DNA of 64,000 bases, taken from assembly GCA_031428675.1 (NCBI GenBank), contig JANOYC010000093.1, forward strand, positions 46,718 through 110,717, read 5' to 3'. The notes beneath the pieces were generated by a model that saw only the letters and a program-made list of their open reading frames with translations, ran no database searches and was not told the DNA's origin. Source of the stretch: JANOYC01 sp031428675 (GTDB taxonomy: Bacteria; Actinomycetota; Actinomycetes; Actinomycetales; Microbacteriaceae). The position numbers were made by a program, and so were the translations under genes. Position 1 is the stretch's first letter, and the number at the start of each line of letters is the position of its first letter. This document shows, piece by piece, positions 36,799 to 45,697 of the stretch.

Positions 36799-37824
36799 CT
36801 AACCAAACAGGATGCGTGCCTCGTCATACCGCGACGCGGGCACGGTCTTCAGGCGGCCGAGTGCTTGAGAGAACGGAACGGTGACGATCTCGGTGCCGCG
36901 GAGGGCGACCATGCATCCCCAGTTCTTCGCGAGCACCGAGTCGAGCGCTGCCATCCCCAGACGGGTCGCCAACACGCGGTCGAACGCACTCGGCGTTCCG
37001 CCGCGCTGGATGTGACCGAGGGTGGTCGCGCGCGTCTCCACGCCCGTGCGCTCTTCGATCATCGGGGCAAGCAACTCGCCGATTCCACCGAGGCGGGGGC
37101 GACCGAACGCGTCGAGCCCGCGCTCGGTGTGGATGTCGTCCATCGTGTCGAGGGCGAATCCCTCGGCGACTACCACGAGAGGCGCGCGGCCGCGGTTCGA
37201 TGCAGCCATAACCCATTCGCACAACTGTTCGATCGACGTCTTGCGCTCGGGAATGAGGATGGCGTGGGCGCCGGCGGCCATTCCCGAGTGAAGTGCGATC
37301 CAGCCAACGTGGCGACCCATCACTTCGGCCACCATGCAGCGATTGTGCGCATCGCCCGTGGTGCGCAGCCGGTCCATCGCTTCGGTCGCGATGCCGACAG
37401 CGGTGTCGAAGCCGAAGGAGTAGTCGGTTGCATCGAGGTCGTTGTCGACGGTCTTCGGCACACCGACGATGCGGATGCCATCGTCGGTGAGGCGCTTGGC
37501 CGCAGCGAGCGTGCCCTCTCCGCCGATCGCGATCAGGGCATCCATGCTGTTGTTCGCCATGACCTCCTTGACTCGATCGACGCCGCCCTTGCCTTCGAAC
37601 GGGTTAGTGCGCGACGTGCCGATGATCGTGCCACCGAGCTTGCCGATGCCCTTGATTTCGTTGCGCCCGAGCGGCACCACATCGTCTTCCACGAGCCCAC
37701 GCCACCCGTTGCGCACACCGACAAAATCGATACCGTGCACTTGAATGCCCTTGAAAACAGCGCCGCGAATGACCGCGTTCAAGCCGGGTGCGTCGCCGCC
37801 GCTCGTGAGGAGACCAATCTTCAT
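36799..37824 (-). CDS. pfkA: 6-phosphofructokinase PfkA (group III)
   Basis: 341 residues. It phosphorylates fructose 6-phosphate at C1. Motifs: TSGGDAPGLNAVIRG (nucleotide loop), IGGEGTLAAAKRL, VPKTVDNDLDATDYSFGFDTA with catalytic Asp, EVMGRHVGWIALHSG and LGHIQRGGTPSAFDRVLATRLG. The GGEGT and PKTVDND combination is typical of the actinobacterial group III enzymes; the Gly after GGE points to ATP use, not pyrophosphate, though this is inferred from the family rule. It is divergent from the DUF4190 gene. Confidence 0.94.
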   Translation of the reverse strand: MKIGLLTSGGDAPGLNAVIRGAVFKGIQVHGIDFVGVRNGWRGLVEDDVVPLGRNEIKGIGKLGGTIIGTSRTNPFEGKGGVDRVKEVMANNSMDALIAIGGEGTLAAAKRLTDDGIRIVGVPKTVDNDLDATDYSFGFDTAVGIATEAMDRLRTTGDAHNRCMVAEVMGRHVGWIALHSGMAAGAHAILIPERKTSIEQLCEWVMAASNRGRAPLVVVAEGFALDTMDDIHTERGLDAFGRPRLGGIGELLAPMIEERTGVETRATTLGHIQRGGTPSAFDRVLATRLGMAALDSVLAKNWGCMVALRGTEIVTVPFSQALGRLKTVPASRYDEARILFG

Positions 37825-37933
37825 GCACCTATTGTGCCGGTATGCGGCGGGTCAGGGCCTAATCGAGAAGTCGCCGAGGCGTACAGTCGGTGTAAAGGGA
37901 GCGGATTCCACGCAACGGTTCGGAGGAAATTCC

Positions 37934-38332
37934 ATGGCTGACCTCAACAAAGACGACGAGCCCACCCCGGGCGAGTCACCGGTAGCACCGGCACCGGCAC
38001 CTGCACCGGCAGCTTCTGCCGCCTACGCTCCGCCTGGCGCTTCGGCGCCCGTCCCGGGACGAACGCTCGGCATCGTCGCGCTCATCGTGGCCTTCTTCGT
38101 CCAGTTGCTCGGCTTGATTCTCGGCATCGTCGCCCTCACGCAGTCGAAGCGCGCGGGCGCGAAGAACACACCAGCGGTGTGGGCCATCATCGTCAGCATC
38201 GTGCTCGGTCTTCTCGGCATTGTGATCGCGATCGTGGTGTTCTCCCAGACCGCTGCGTTCCTCGCTCAATGCCAAGGGCTCGAGCCCGGCGTCTATGACC
38301 TCGACAACGGCGGCACAATCACATGTTCCTGA
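37934..38332 (+). CDS. DUF4190-type membrane protein
   Basis: 132 residues with a CGGAGGAAAT Shine-Dalgarno eight bases before ATG 37934. A disordered Pro/Ala stretch (residues 10-42, [21 protein letters not shown]) precedes two membrane helices of the DUF4190 type (about 48-70, [22 protein letters not shown], and 83-105) joined by [14 protein letters not shown] short extracytoplasmic tail with two Cys ends the protein. Function is unknown. Its last 40 bases overlap the 3' end of the convergent trhO gene. Confidence 0.85.
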   Translation: MADLNKDDEPTPGESPVAPAPAPAPAASAAYAPPGASAPVPGRTLGIVALIVAFFVQLLGLILGIVALTQSKRAGAKNTPAVWAIIVSIVLGLLGIVIAIVVFSQTAAFLAQCQGLEPGVYDLDNGGTITCS

Positions 38333-39195
38333 CGGTGGGTCTCGCATCCCACTGGCGTGGCTGCACACGCGTCGCACGTCACGAGCTGCTCGCGGCAGTT
38401 CAGGTCTCGGCAGTTCTCCACTCGGCTGGTAGGCGCGGCGCAGCGGTGACATACTCCGACATCAGCGGCGTCGTCGCTGAAGGCCACCGTCTTGCGACCG
38501 TCAAAGACGTAGAGCGCCCCACGCCAGAGCCCTGAGTCGCGGAACGCCTTGCCATAGCGGGCGATACCGCCGTCGAGTTGGTACACCTCAGTGAAGCCGC
38601 GATTGATCATGAGACTCGACAGCACCTCACAGCGGATTCCGCCGGTGCAATACGTCACGACGGGAGTGGATTTGAGATGGTCGTACCGACCGCTCTCCAA
38701 TTCGCTCACGAACTCCCGCGTGGATGCGACGGGAGGCACGACGGCGCCCTCGAAATGGCCGACAGCAGCTTCGATCGCGTTGCGTCCGTCGAAGAACGTG
38801 ACGTCGCTGCGTTGAACGAGATCGTGCAGTTCGGCCGGGCTCAGTCGCGTGCCGCCACCGACGACGCCATTCGCGTCGACGCGCAGTTCACCGGGCGCAC
38901 CGAAACTCACGAGCTCATCGCGCACGCGCACGCTCAAGCGCGGAAAGTCGCTGCCAGCCCCTTCGCTCCAGGTGACGGGCATGTCTCGGAACGGCGCATA
39001 CTCCCGAGTCGAACGCAGATACCTCTTCACGTCGACGAGTTCGCCGCCCACGGTGCCGTTGATTCCGTGCTCCGACACGATGATGCGGCCGGTGATCCCG
39101 TGAGCGCGACACAGATCGCGCTGCCACAGCCGAATCGCCTCGGGATCGGGGAGCGGTGTGAAGCGGTAGAAGAGCAGGATCTTGGGGACAGCCAC
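38293..39195 (-). CDS. trhO: tRNA uridine(34) hydroxylase TrhO (rhodanese-like)
   Basis: 300 residues from GTG 39195. TrhO (YceA) makes 5-hydroxyuridine at the tRNA wobble position with molecular oxygen. An N-terminal UPF0176 domain ([37 protein letters not shown]) is followed by a rhodanese domain with active Cys in [16 protein letters not shown], and a C-terminal Cys-rich zinc-type tail ([23 protein letters not shown]). Its 3' end overlaps the convergent DUF4190 gene by 40 bases. The long open frame upstream is antisense to the glycosylase gene. Confidence 0.92.
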   Translation of the reverse strand: MAVPKILLFYRFTPLPDPEAIRLWQRDLCRAHGITGRIIVSEHGINGTVGGELVDVKRYLRSTREYAPFRDMPVTWSEGAGSDFPRLSVRVRDELVSFGAPGELRVDANGVVGGGTRLSPAELHDLVQRSDVTFFDGRNAIEAAVGHFEGAVVPPVASTREFVSELESGRYDHLKSTPVVTYCTGGIRCEVLSSLMINRGFTEVYQLDGGIARYGKAFRDSGLWRGALYVFDGRKTVAFSDDAADVGVCHRCAAPTSRVENCRDLNCREQLVTCDACAATPVGCETHRQEHVIVPPLSRS

Positions 39196-39252
39196 CGGTC
39201 GATTGTAGGTCGGGCGGCATCCCGGTCGGTGCTGGCGCTTAGTCTCGATGGC

Positions 39253-40200
39253 ATGCAGGCGCCTGTAGCGATAACCCCGGCGACGGGCCTGGTCTCGTGC
39301 GTATACGCGCCTGCAGAACCCGTTGATCTGCGCCAGACTCTGGGCGTGCTCATGCGCGGCGTGGCTGATCCGACGATGCGCTGGGATGCGTCGGGCGTCT
39401 GGCGCACCATGATCACTCCGCTCGGGCCGGCGACCCTGCATCTCGCGCAGCGCGGGCGCTCCGAGATCCGCGCGACCGCGTGGGGGGCCGGTGCGGATTG
39501 GGCGATCGACGGCGTGCCGCAATTGCTCGGGCGCGGCGACGACTGGAGTGACGTCGACTTCGGATCGATTCCCGCGCTCGCCGAAGTGCGTAGACGCACG
39601 CCGGGGATGCGCTTGCCGCGCACCAACCTGGTGTTCGAGGCGATGCTTCCGGCCGTGCTCGAACAGAAGGTCACCGGAATCGAGGCGAAACGCGCGTGGC
39701 GCATGCTCATTCTTCGTCATGGATCGCCGCCGCCCGGGCCCGCCCCGGAGGGCATGCGCGTTATGCCGTCACCCGCAGAGTGGCGCCGCATCCCGTCGTG
39801 GGAGTGGCACGGGGCCGGCGTCGGCCCGCAACGTTCTCAAACGGCGATTCGGGTCGCCGAGGTTGCAGCGTCGCTGGAACGAACCCTCGACTACGGTCGC
39901 GGCGGTCGTGACGTCGAGCGGTGCCTGCAATCCATTCACGGCGTCGGCGTATGGACGTGCGCTGAGACGACGCAGCGTTCGCACGGCGATCCCGATGCAC
40001 CGAGCGTGGGCGACTACCACCTCGCGGCCATTGTCGGATGGGCGCTCGTCGGCAAGCCGATAGACGACACCCGCATGCTCGAGCTACTGGAGCCGTTCAG
40101 AGGGCATCGTCAGCGTGTGGTGCGACTCATTCTCGCCAGTGGTGCACGCAAGCCGGCTCGCGGCCCTCGGATGACAATTAACGACCACCGTGGGCACTGA
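39253..40200 (+). CDS. DNA-3-methyladenine glycosylase II (AlkA-like)
   Basis: 315 residues from ATG 39253. A helix-hairpin-helix base-excision glycosylase that removes alkylated purines. The HhH-Gly/Pro-Asp motif is seen as [18 protein letters not shown] followed by the catalytic Asp in [14 protein letters not shown]. The N-terminal region has [26 protein letters not shown], which matches the substrate-pocket helices of this group. It lacks an Ada-like methyltransferase domain. It is divergent from trhO and convergent with the MarR gene. Confidence 0.88.
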   Translation: MQAPVAITPATGLVSCVYAPAEPVDLRQTLGVLMRGVADPTMRWDASGVWRTMITPLGPATLHLAQRGRSEIRATAWGAGADWAIDGVPQLLGRGDDWSDVDFGSIPALAEVRRRTPGMRLPRTNLVFEAMLPAVLEQKVTGIEAKRAWRMLILRHGSPPPGPAPEGMRVMPSPAEWRRIPSWEWHGAGVGPQRSQTAIRVAEVAASLERTLDYGRGGRDVERCLQSIHGVGVWTCAETTQRSHGDPDAPSVGDYHLAAIVGWALVGKPIDDTRMLELLEPFRGHRQRVVRLILASGARKPARGPRMTINDHRGH

Positions 40201-40223
40201 GCGAGCGGTGAGATCTTCGGCGG

Positions 40224-40691
40224 TCAGGCGTGATCGGCCGTAGGTTCGATGCGCCCCAGCACGCGACGTGAGATGTCAAGCACGAGGTCTTTCTCGTCGT
40301 CGGTCATCACGTCGAAGAACAGCTCGCGAATCGTGCGACCGTGATCGCGCATGGCGCCGAGCACGGCGCGGCGCCCGTTCGGAGTGATGATCGCCCAGGT
40401 GCCCCGGGCATCCGTGTCGCAGTTCTCTCGCGATACCAGGCCGCGTTTCTCCATGCGGGTGAGCTGGTGGGAGACCCTGCTCTTCTCCCAGCCGAGTTCA
40501 CGACCCAACTCCCGGATGCGCACACGGCGATTAGGCGCTTGCAGAAGGGCGGCGAGCACCTCGTAGTCGGCACCCGAGACGCCCGCATCGCGTTGCAGTT
40601 GACGTTCGAGTTCGAGGTCGAGCTGTCGACGCATCGTGTAAAAGGTGTGCCAGACATCCCACTCATGGGCCGAAATCGCGCTGTGCTCCAT
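40224..40691 (-). CDS. MarR-family transcriptional regulator
   Basis: 155 residues. A winged-helix repressor that usually responds to small phenolic or oxidising ligands. The recognition region reads RVRIRELGRELGWEKSRVSHQLTRMEKRGLVSRENCDTDARGTWAIIT, with the wing at TDARGTW. N- and C-terminal helices supply the dimer interface. No target operon is adjacent on the same strand. An imperfect palindrome 18 bases before its start (40709-40726) suggests autoregulation. The wing Cys (RENCDTDARG) could be redox active. Confidence 0.92.
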   Translation of the reverse strand: MEHSAISAHEWDVWHTFYTMRRQLDLELERQLQRDAGVSGADYEVLAALLQAPNRRVRIRELGRELGWEKSRVSHQLTRMEKRGLVSRENCDTDARGTWAIITPNGRRAVLGAMRDHGRTIRELFFDVMTDDEKDLVLDISRRVLGRIEPTADHA

Positions 40692-40708
40692 AATCCGATC
40701 TTACCTCA

Positions 40709-40726
40709 TAGATGACATATCAACTA
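40709..40726. promoter_or_regulatory. Candidate MarR operator
   Basis: TAGATGACATATCAACTA is an 18-base imperfect palindrome (14 of 18 positions symmetric), with half-sites resembling TAGTTGA, a common MarR target. It lies just upstream of the MarR start in the divergent gap with putA, where it could overlap the MarR promoter. Confidence 0.5.
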
Positions 40727-40864
40727 GATGAACTCTGGGGCAACAAACCGGTGATCGGCGGGTGCCGCGCCCCGAAGTGAAGCCGGAGCGTTGAGGTTCG
40801 TCCGGCAGCGGACGGAGGAAAACGGAGGGTTCGCGCATTCGCGCATCCTTGGAGGCATATTCTC

Positions 40865-43800
40865 GTGACCATGTCGACTTCCTGGAATGGCTCGGAACTC
40901 GAACGATTCGAGCTCGCCGACGAGACGATCGCTACCGTGCGCCGCTGGCTCGATGAGAGCGCGGCGATGCCCGTCGATCGAAGCGCCGCTCGCCTCGCTG
41001 GGGTGCTCAAAGACCCCAACGGATTAGCCTTCGCGATCGGTTTCGTCGATCGGGTGGTGCGGCCGGAAGATCTCCGGGTCGCGGCACGCAACCTCGATCA
41101 CCTCTCTCGCAACGTTCCCGCATTCTTGCCGTGGTATCTCCGTTTCCTCATTGTCCTGGGCGGAGGGCTGGCGATCATCGCGCCGTGGCCCATCGTCCCG
41201 ATCGCACGGCGTGTGTTGCGTTCCATGGTTGGACACCTGGTGATCGATGCCACGCCGCATCGGCTCGACACGTCACTCGCGCACTTGCGCGAACGCGGCA
41301 TGCGGCTCAACATCAATCTTTTGGGTGAAGCGGTGCTTGGCGATGACGAGGCAGAGCGGCGACTGTTCGGCACACGAGAACTGCTCGCGCGCCCCGATGT
41401 CGACTACGTCTCCGTCAAGGTTTCGTCGGTAGCAAGTCAGTTGTCGATGTGGGCATTCGATGAGACCGTGGACCGGGTGGTAGAGCGACTGACCCCGCTC
41501 TATGAGCTCGCGGCGTCGTCGCCGACCGAGAAGTTCATCAATCTCGACATGGAGGAGTTCCGCGACCTCGACCTGACAGTGGCCGTGTTCAAACGGCTGC
41601 TGAGCCAGCCAGCGCTGAGCTCGCTCGAAGCCGGAATCGCCGTGCAGGCGTACCTCCCCGACGCGTTGGCGGCCCTGCAGGATCTGACCGCGTGGGCGCA
41701 GGCGCGCACCGCACGCGGCGGCGCCGGCATCAAGGTGCGCGTGGTCAAAGGCGCGAACCTCGCTATGGAGCGGGTCGATGCGACTCTGCACGGCTGGCCC
41801 CTCGCCACCTACGGCAGCAAGCGTGAAACTGATACGAACTACAAGCGGGTGCTCAACTGGGCGCTCACGGCCGAACGCACCGCCGCGGTGCGAGTCGGTG
41901 TCGCCGGCCACAACCTGTTTGACATTGCGTTCGCGTGGCAACTCGCCAAGCGGCGCGGCGTCACCGATCGCGTGGACGTCGAAATGCTCCTGGGCATGGC
42001 AACCGCGCAGGCGGAAGCCGTGCGCGCGGATGTCGGTGGGTTGCTTCTCTACACACCAGTGGTGCACCCCCGGGAGTTCGACTCGGCGATCAGCTACCTC
42101 GTGCGCCGGCTCGAGGAGAACGCGAGCACCGAGAACTTCATGTCCGCGGTGTTCGAGCTCGCCGACAACGAGGCGCTCTTCGTGCGTGAGGCACGACGAT
42201 TTCGTGCGGCACTCGAGGGGATGGACAGCACCGTGCCGCACTCGAATCGCACGCAGGATCGCTCGCGCGCGGTCGAAGCACCTCGCAGTGCCGGGTTCGC
42301 CAACGAGCCTGACACCGACCCGTCGATCGCCGCGAATCGGGCTTGGGGGAGGCGAATTCTGGAACGCAGCGCTACCTCAACCACGGGGGCGACCACTCTC
42401 GCCGCGGCGAAAGTGACCACGGCGGCAACCTTGGAACGCCGGATAACGGCGACTATCACGGCGGGAGACTCCTGGCGAGCGCGCACCGCCGCGCAACGAG
42501 CGAGTGTGCTTCATGACGCTGGCGATGTGCTCGCCGCGCTCCGCGGCCGACTCATCGAGGTCATGGCCAGCGAAACCGGCAAAACCATCGCAGAAGCCGA
42601 CGTCGAAGTCAGTGAAGCGGTCGATTTCGCGCACTATTATGCCGAGCGAGCCCACGAGCTCGATGCGGTGGAGAACGCCGAGTTCGCGCCGTCGAGGCTC
42701 ATTGTCGTGACGCCACCGTGGAACTTTCCGGTGGCCATCCCGGCGGGCTCAGTGCTCGCCGCTCTTGCGACCGGTGCCGCCGTCATTATCAAGCCAGCGC
42801 CCCAAGCACGTCGGTGTGCGGCGGTCTTGGTCGAGGCACTGCACGAAGCGGGGGTTCCCGCCGATGTCGTCGCTCTGATCGATGTGCCCGAAGGCGCCCT
42901 CGGCAAGCAACTCATCTCCCATCCCGCGGTGGGCCGGGTGATACTGACCGGTGCATTCGAAACCGCACAATTGTTCCGTTCGTGGCGTGCCGACTTGCCG
43001 CTCCTCGCCGAAACGAGCGGCAAGAACGCAATCGTCGTGACGCCGAGCGCCGACCTCGATCTGGCAGCTGCCGATATCGCACGGAGCGCGTTCGGCCACG
43101 CCGGACAGAAATGCTCGGCGGCGTCGCTCGCCATCCTGGTCGGCACTGTGGCTTCGTCCGACCGCTTTCTTCGCCAATTGGTCGACGCGGTTACCAGCAT
43201 GAGGGTCGGCTATCCCAGTGATCCCCGCACTCAGGTCGGTCCGATCATCGAGCCCGCAAGTGGCAAGGTGGAGCGCGCATTGACCACCCTCGGAGAGGGC
43301 GAGCGGTGGCTGGTCGAACCCCGCCAGCTCGATGGCACCGGTCGACTGTGGTCGCCCGGAGTGCGCACCGGAGTCGCTGCGGGTAGCGAGTTCCACACCA
43401 CTGAGTACTTCGGCCCGGTGCTGGGAATCATGCGCGCTGCGACGCTCGACGAAGCAATCGCCCTGCAGAATCACGGGGACTACGGACTCACCGCGGGCAT
43501 CCATTCCCTGGACACCGACGAGGTCGCAGCGTGGGTCGATCGCGTGGAGGCTGGCAACCTGTACGTCAATCGCGGCATCACGGGGGCAATCGTCAGGCGG
43601 CAGCCGTTTGGCGGCTGGAAGCGCTCGAGCGTCGGAACGAGCGCGAAGGCGGGCGGACCGAACTACTTGCTCACGCTCGGCGCGTGGCGATCCGTCGAGA
43701 CGCGCCCTCGCACGTCGTTGTCATTACGCGGGGTCAGCCTTGAGGTCGAAGCCATTGTCGCCGCGGCGCAATCGGGCATCGACTTCGCCGCATTCGACCG

Positions 43801-44335
43801 GGTTCGCAGTGCGGTGCAGAGCGATCAACGAGCGTGGGCGACCGAGTACGGACGGAGCGCCGACGTGTCGAACCTCTCGGTAGAGCGCAACGTCTTTCGC
43901 TATCGGCCGGTGCCGGTCGCGGTCAGGCTCGCGCAAGGCGCTCCGCTCGGGCATCTCGTGCGGGTGATCGCTGCAGCCGCGCGTGCGGGATCGACAATAT
44001 CCGTCAGCTCCGCTGTGCCGCTGCCAGCGAAGCTGATCGAGGTACTCGAGTTGGGATCGGCACCTGTCGCCGTGACGACTGTCACGATCGAATCGGATGC
44101 GGTGTGGATCGCGCGTATCCCCTCGATTGCCGCCAACCGCATCCGGCTAATCGGCGGAAACCCGAGAGCGCTGGCCGACGCGCTCGGGGGCAGTCCCGAC
44201 GTTGCCGTATACGCCGGCGACGTCACCACGTCTGGACGGATCGAGCTCCTGCCGTTCCTCCGCGAGCAGGCGATCGCCATCACCGCGCATCGGTTCGGCA
44301 ACCCCGACTCGGGGTTCCAAGCGCTCGCCGTCTGA
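40865..44335 (+). CDS. putA: Bifunctional proline dehydrogenase / P5C dehydrogenase PutA
   Basis: 1156 residues from GTG 40865, which has TTGGAGG nine bases upstream. It oxidises proline to glutamate in two steps. The FAD-dependent PRODH barrel (about 90-450) shows GEAVLGDDEAERR, VKVSSVASQLSMW, IKVRVVKGANLAMER and EMLLGMA. The NAD-dependent aldehyde dehydrogenase (about 515-990) shows TPPWNFPVAIPAG, catalytic Glu in ETSGKNAIV and catalytic Cys in GHAGQKCSAASLAI. A C-terminal region of about 150 residues is typical of actinobacterial PutA. No DNA-binding ribbon-helix-helix is present. It is divergent from the MarR gene. Confidence 0.95.
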   Translation: MTMSTSWNGSELERFELADETIATVRRWLDESAAMPVDRSAARLAGVLKDPNGLAFAIGFVDRVVRPEDLRVAARNLDHLSRNVPAFLPWYLRFLIVLGGGLAIIAPWPIVPIARRVLRSMVGHLVIDATPHRLDTSLAHLRERGMRLNINLLGEAVLGDDEAERRLFGTRELLARPDVDYVSVKVSSVASQLSMWAFDETVDRVVERLTPLYELAASSPTEKFINLDMEEFRDLDLTVAVFKRLLSQPALSSLEAGIAVQAYLPDALAALQDLTAWAQARTARGGAGIKVRVVKGANLAMERVDATLHGWPLATYGSKRETDTNYKRVLNWALTAERTAAVRVGVAGHNLFDIAFAWQLAKRRGVTDRVDVEMLLGMATAQAEAVRADVGGLLLYTPVVHPREFDSAISYLVRRLEENASTENFMSAVFELADNEALFVREARRFRAALEGMDSTVPHSNRTQDRSRAVEAPRSAGFANEPDTDPSIAANRAWGRRILERSATSTTGATTLAAAKVTTAATLERRITATITAGDSWRARTAAQRASVLHDAGDVLAALRGRLIEVMASETGKTIAEADVEVSEAVDFAHYYAERAHELDAVENAEFAPSRLIVVTPPWNFPVAIPAGSVLAALATGAAVIIKPAPQARRCAAVLVEALHEAGVPADVVALIDVPEGALGKQLISHPAVGRVILTGAFETAQLFRSWRADLPLLAETSGKNAIVVTPSADLDLAAADIARSAFGHAGQKCSAASLAILVGTVASSDRFLRQLVDAVTSMRVGYPSDPRTQVGPIIEPASGKVERALTTLGEGERWLVEPRQLDGTGRLWSPGVRTGVAAGSEFHTTEYFGPVLGIMRAATLDEAIALQNHGDYGLTAGIHSLDTDEVAAWVDRVEAGNLYVNRGITGAIVRRQPFGGWKRSSVGTSAKAGGPNYLLTLGAWRSVETRPRTSLSLRGVSLEVEAIVAAAQSGIDFAAFDRVRSAVQSDQRAWATEYGRSADVSNLSVERNVFRYRPVPVAVRLAQGAPLGHLVRVIAAAARAGSTISVSSAVPLPAKLIEVLELGSAPVAVTTVTIESDAVWIARIPSIAANRIRLIGGNPRALADALGGSPDVAVYAGDVTTSGRIELLPFLREQAIAITAHRFGNPDSGFQALAV

Positions 44336-44372
44336 CCGTGCGAAGGCGCCGTGCCAGCGGTAACGTGGGAGC

Positions 44373-45197
44373 GTGACCATGACAGTGCGGTTGAACGACG
44401 GCCATGCGATTCCGGCGATCGGATTGGGCACCTGGCCGATGAACGACGATGAAGTCGAAACCGCCATTCTGACGGCGGTAGAGGTCGGCTACCGGCACAT
44501 CGATACCGCGGTCAAGTACGGCAATGAGCGAGGAGTGGGGCGGGGCGTAGCCCGGAGCGGCATCGCTCGCGACGAGATCTTCGTCACCACGAAACTCGAC
44601 GGCACGTATCAAGGCGAGGATCGCGCCGAAGCCGGCCTCGCTGACTCCCTCGACCGGTTGGGGTTCGACTACGTCGATTTGCTCCTCATTCACTGGCCAT
44701 TACCGCAGCGCGACCAGTTTGTCTCGACCTGGAACACCTTCGAAAAGCTGCAAGAGAAGGGGCTCGCGAGATCGATCGGCGTCTCCAACTTCACGCCGAC
44801 CCACCTGACGAAGCTGATGTCGAGCTCACGCGTTGTCCCAGCGGTCAATCAGATCCAAGTGAGCCCGGCGATCACCCGGCGAAACCAGCGGGCGTTCAAT
44901 TCGGCGAACGACATCGTCACCGAGTCCTGGAGCCCGCTCGGTGCGGGCACCGAATTGCTCGACTCCCCGGTGATTCAGGCGATCGCCGCCAAGCACAGGC
45001 GCACGGCCGCGCAAGTTGTGCTGCGCTGGCACATCCAACAGGGCCTCGTGGCGATTCCGAAGTCGTCTCACCCCGACCGGATCCGGTCGAACTTCCGTGT
45101 CTTCGACCTGCCTCTCGACGCCGACGACTTCCGTCAGCTCGCTACCCTCGACGAAGGACCGGACGCCGGAGTGGATTCGGACGTGGCCGGACACTGA
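44373..45197 (+). CDS. Aldo/keto reductase (2,5-diketogluconate reductase-like)
   Basis: 274 residues from GTG 44373. An NADPH-dependent (beta/alpha)8 reductase of aldehydes and ketones. The tetrad is visible: Asp and Tyr in HIDTAVKYGNE, Lys in FVTTKLDG and His in VDLLLIHWPLP. NADPH 2'-phosphate contacts are seen in IPKSSHPDRIRSNF. It follows putA by 37 bases and may share its transcript, but a role in proline metabolism is not established. The substrate is not shown. Confidence 0.93.
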   Translation: MTMTVRLNDGHAIPAIGLGTWPMNDDEVETAILTAVEVGYRHIDTAVKYGNERGVGRGVARSGIARDEIFVTTKLDGTYQGEDRAEAGLADSLDRLGFDYVDLLLIHWPLPQRDQFVSTWNTFEKLQEKGLARSIGVSNFTPTHLTKLMSSSRVVPAVNQIQVSPAITRRNQRAFNSANDIVTESWSPLGAGTELLDSPVIQAIAAKHRRTAAQVVLRWHIQQGLVAIPKSSHPDRIRSNFRVFDLPLDADDFRQLATLDEGPDAGVDSDVAGH

Positions 45198-45240
45198 GCC
45201 CGCTCCGCCACTGCCTTCCGGTGGGCATCTTGCTCGCCGC

Positions 45241-45606
45241 TCAGCCGATATGGCGCGATGAGAACGCGCGCCGCACGAGCTCGAGGCCTCGATCCGCGGA
45301 GAGACCTAGCCGCAGCATCCGTTCGGCATAATCTTGCGCGGCCGTCTCGGCTTGGCTCTCCACTGGGTCGTCCGACAGCGTGACGAAGGTGCCGTTCCGG
45401 CCGCGCGTTTCGAGGAGGCCGGCAGTCTCGAGTTCGCGATAGGCGCGGGCGATGGTGTTAGGGGCGAGCTCGAGTTCGACGGCGAGCGCTCGCACGGTAG
45501 GCAATTTTGCCCCGGCGGCGAGGTCGCCCGACCGGATGCGGTCGACGAGGTGCGCCCGCAGTTGCTCGAACGGCGGGACATCGGATGACGGATCAACGCG
45601 CAGCAT
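45241..45606 (-). CDS. GntR-family regulator, YtrA subgroup
   Basis: 121 residues. The N-terminal wHTH reads PPFEQLRAHLVDRIRSGDLAAGAKLPTVRALAVELELAPNTIARAYRELETAGLLETRGRNGTFV, the full GntR pattern; the C-terminal part is only about 45 residues long and helical, which is the YtrA type with no large ligand-binding domain. YtrA regulators usually control ABC exporter genes; none is adjacent here. It is convergent with the aldo/keto reductase gene and divergent from the DUF2252 gene, which shares the 91-base gap. Confidence 0.92.
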   Translation of the reverse strand: MLRVDPSSDVPPFEQLRAHLVDRIRSGDLAAGAKLPTVRALAVELELAPNTIARAYRELETAGLLETRGRNGTFVTLSDDPVESQAETAAQDYAERMLRLGLSADRGLELVRRAFSSRHIG

Positions 45607-45697
45607 GACTCAGTGTCACGCCGGGCCTGTCGCGGCGCAATGGCGGATTGGGTGTGCCGTTGGCGCGACGAAGCTTCCACCTGCCACAGTGGGGGAC

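Noticed and set aside
40727..40864. Riboswitch or attenuator before putA
   Set aside because: Several short GC-rich hairpins can be drawn, but none matches a riboswitch class I know, and there is no terminator-antiterminator pair.
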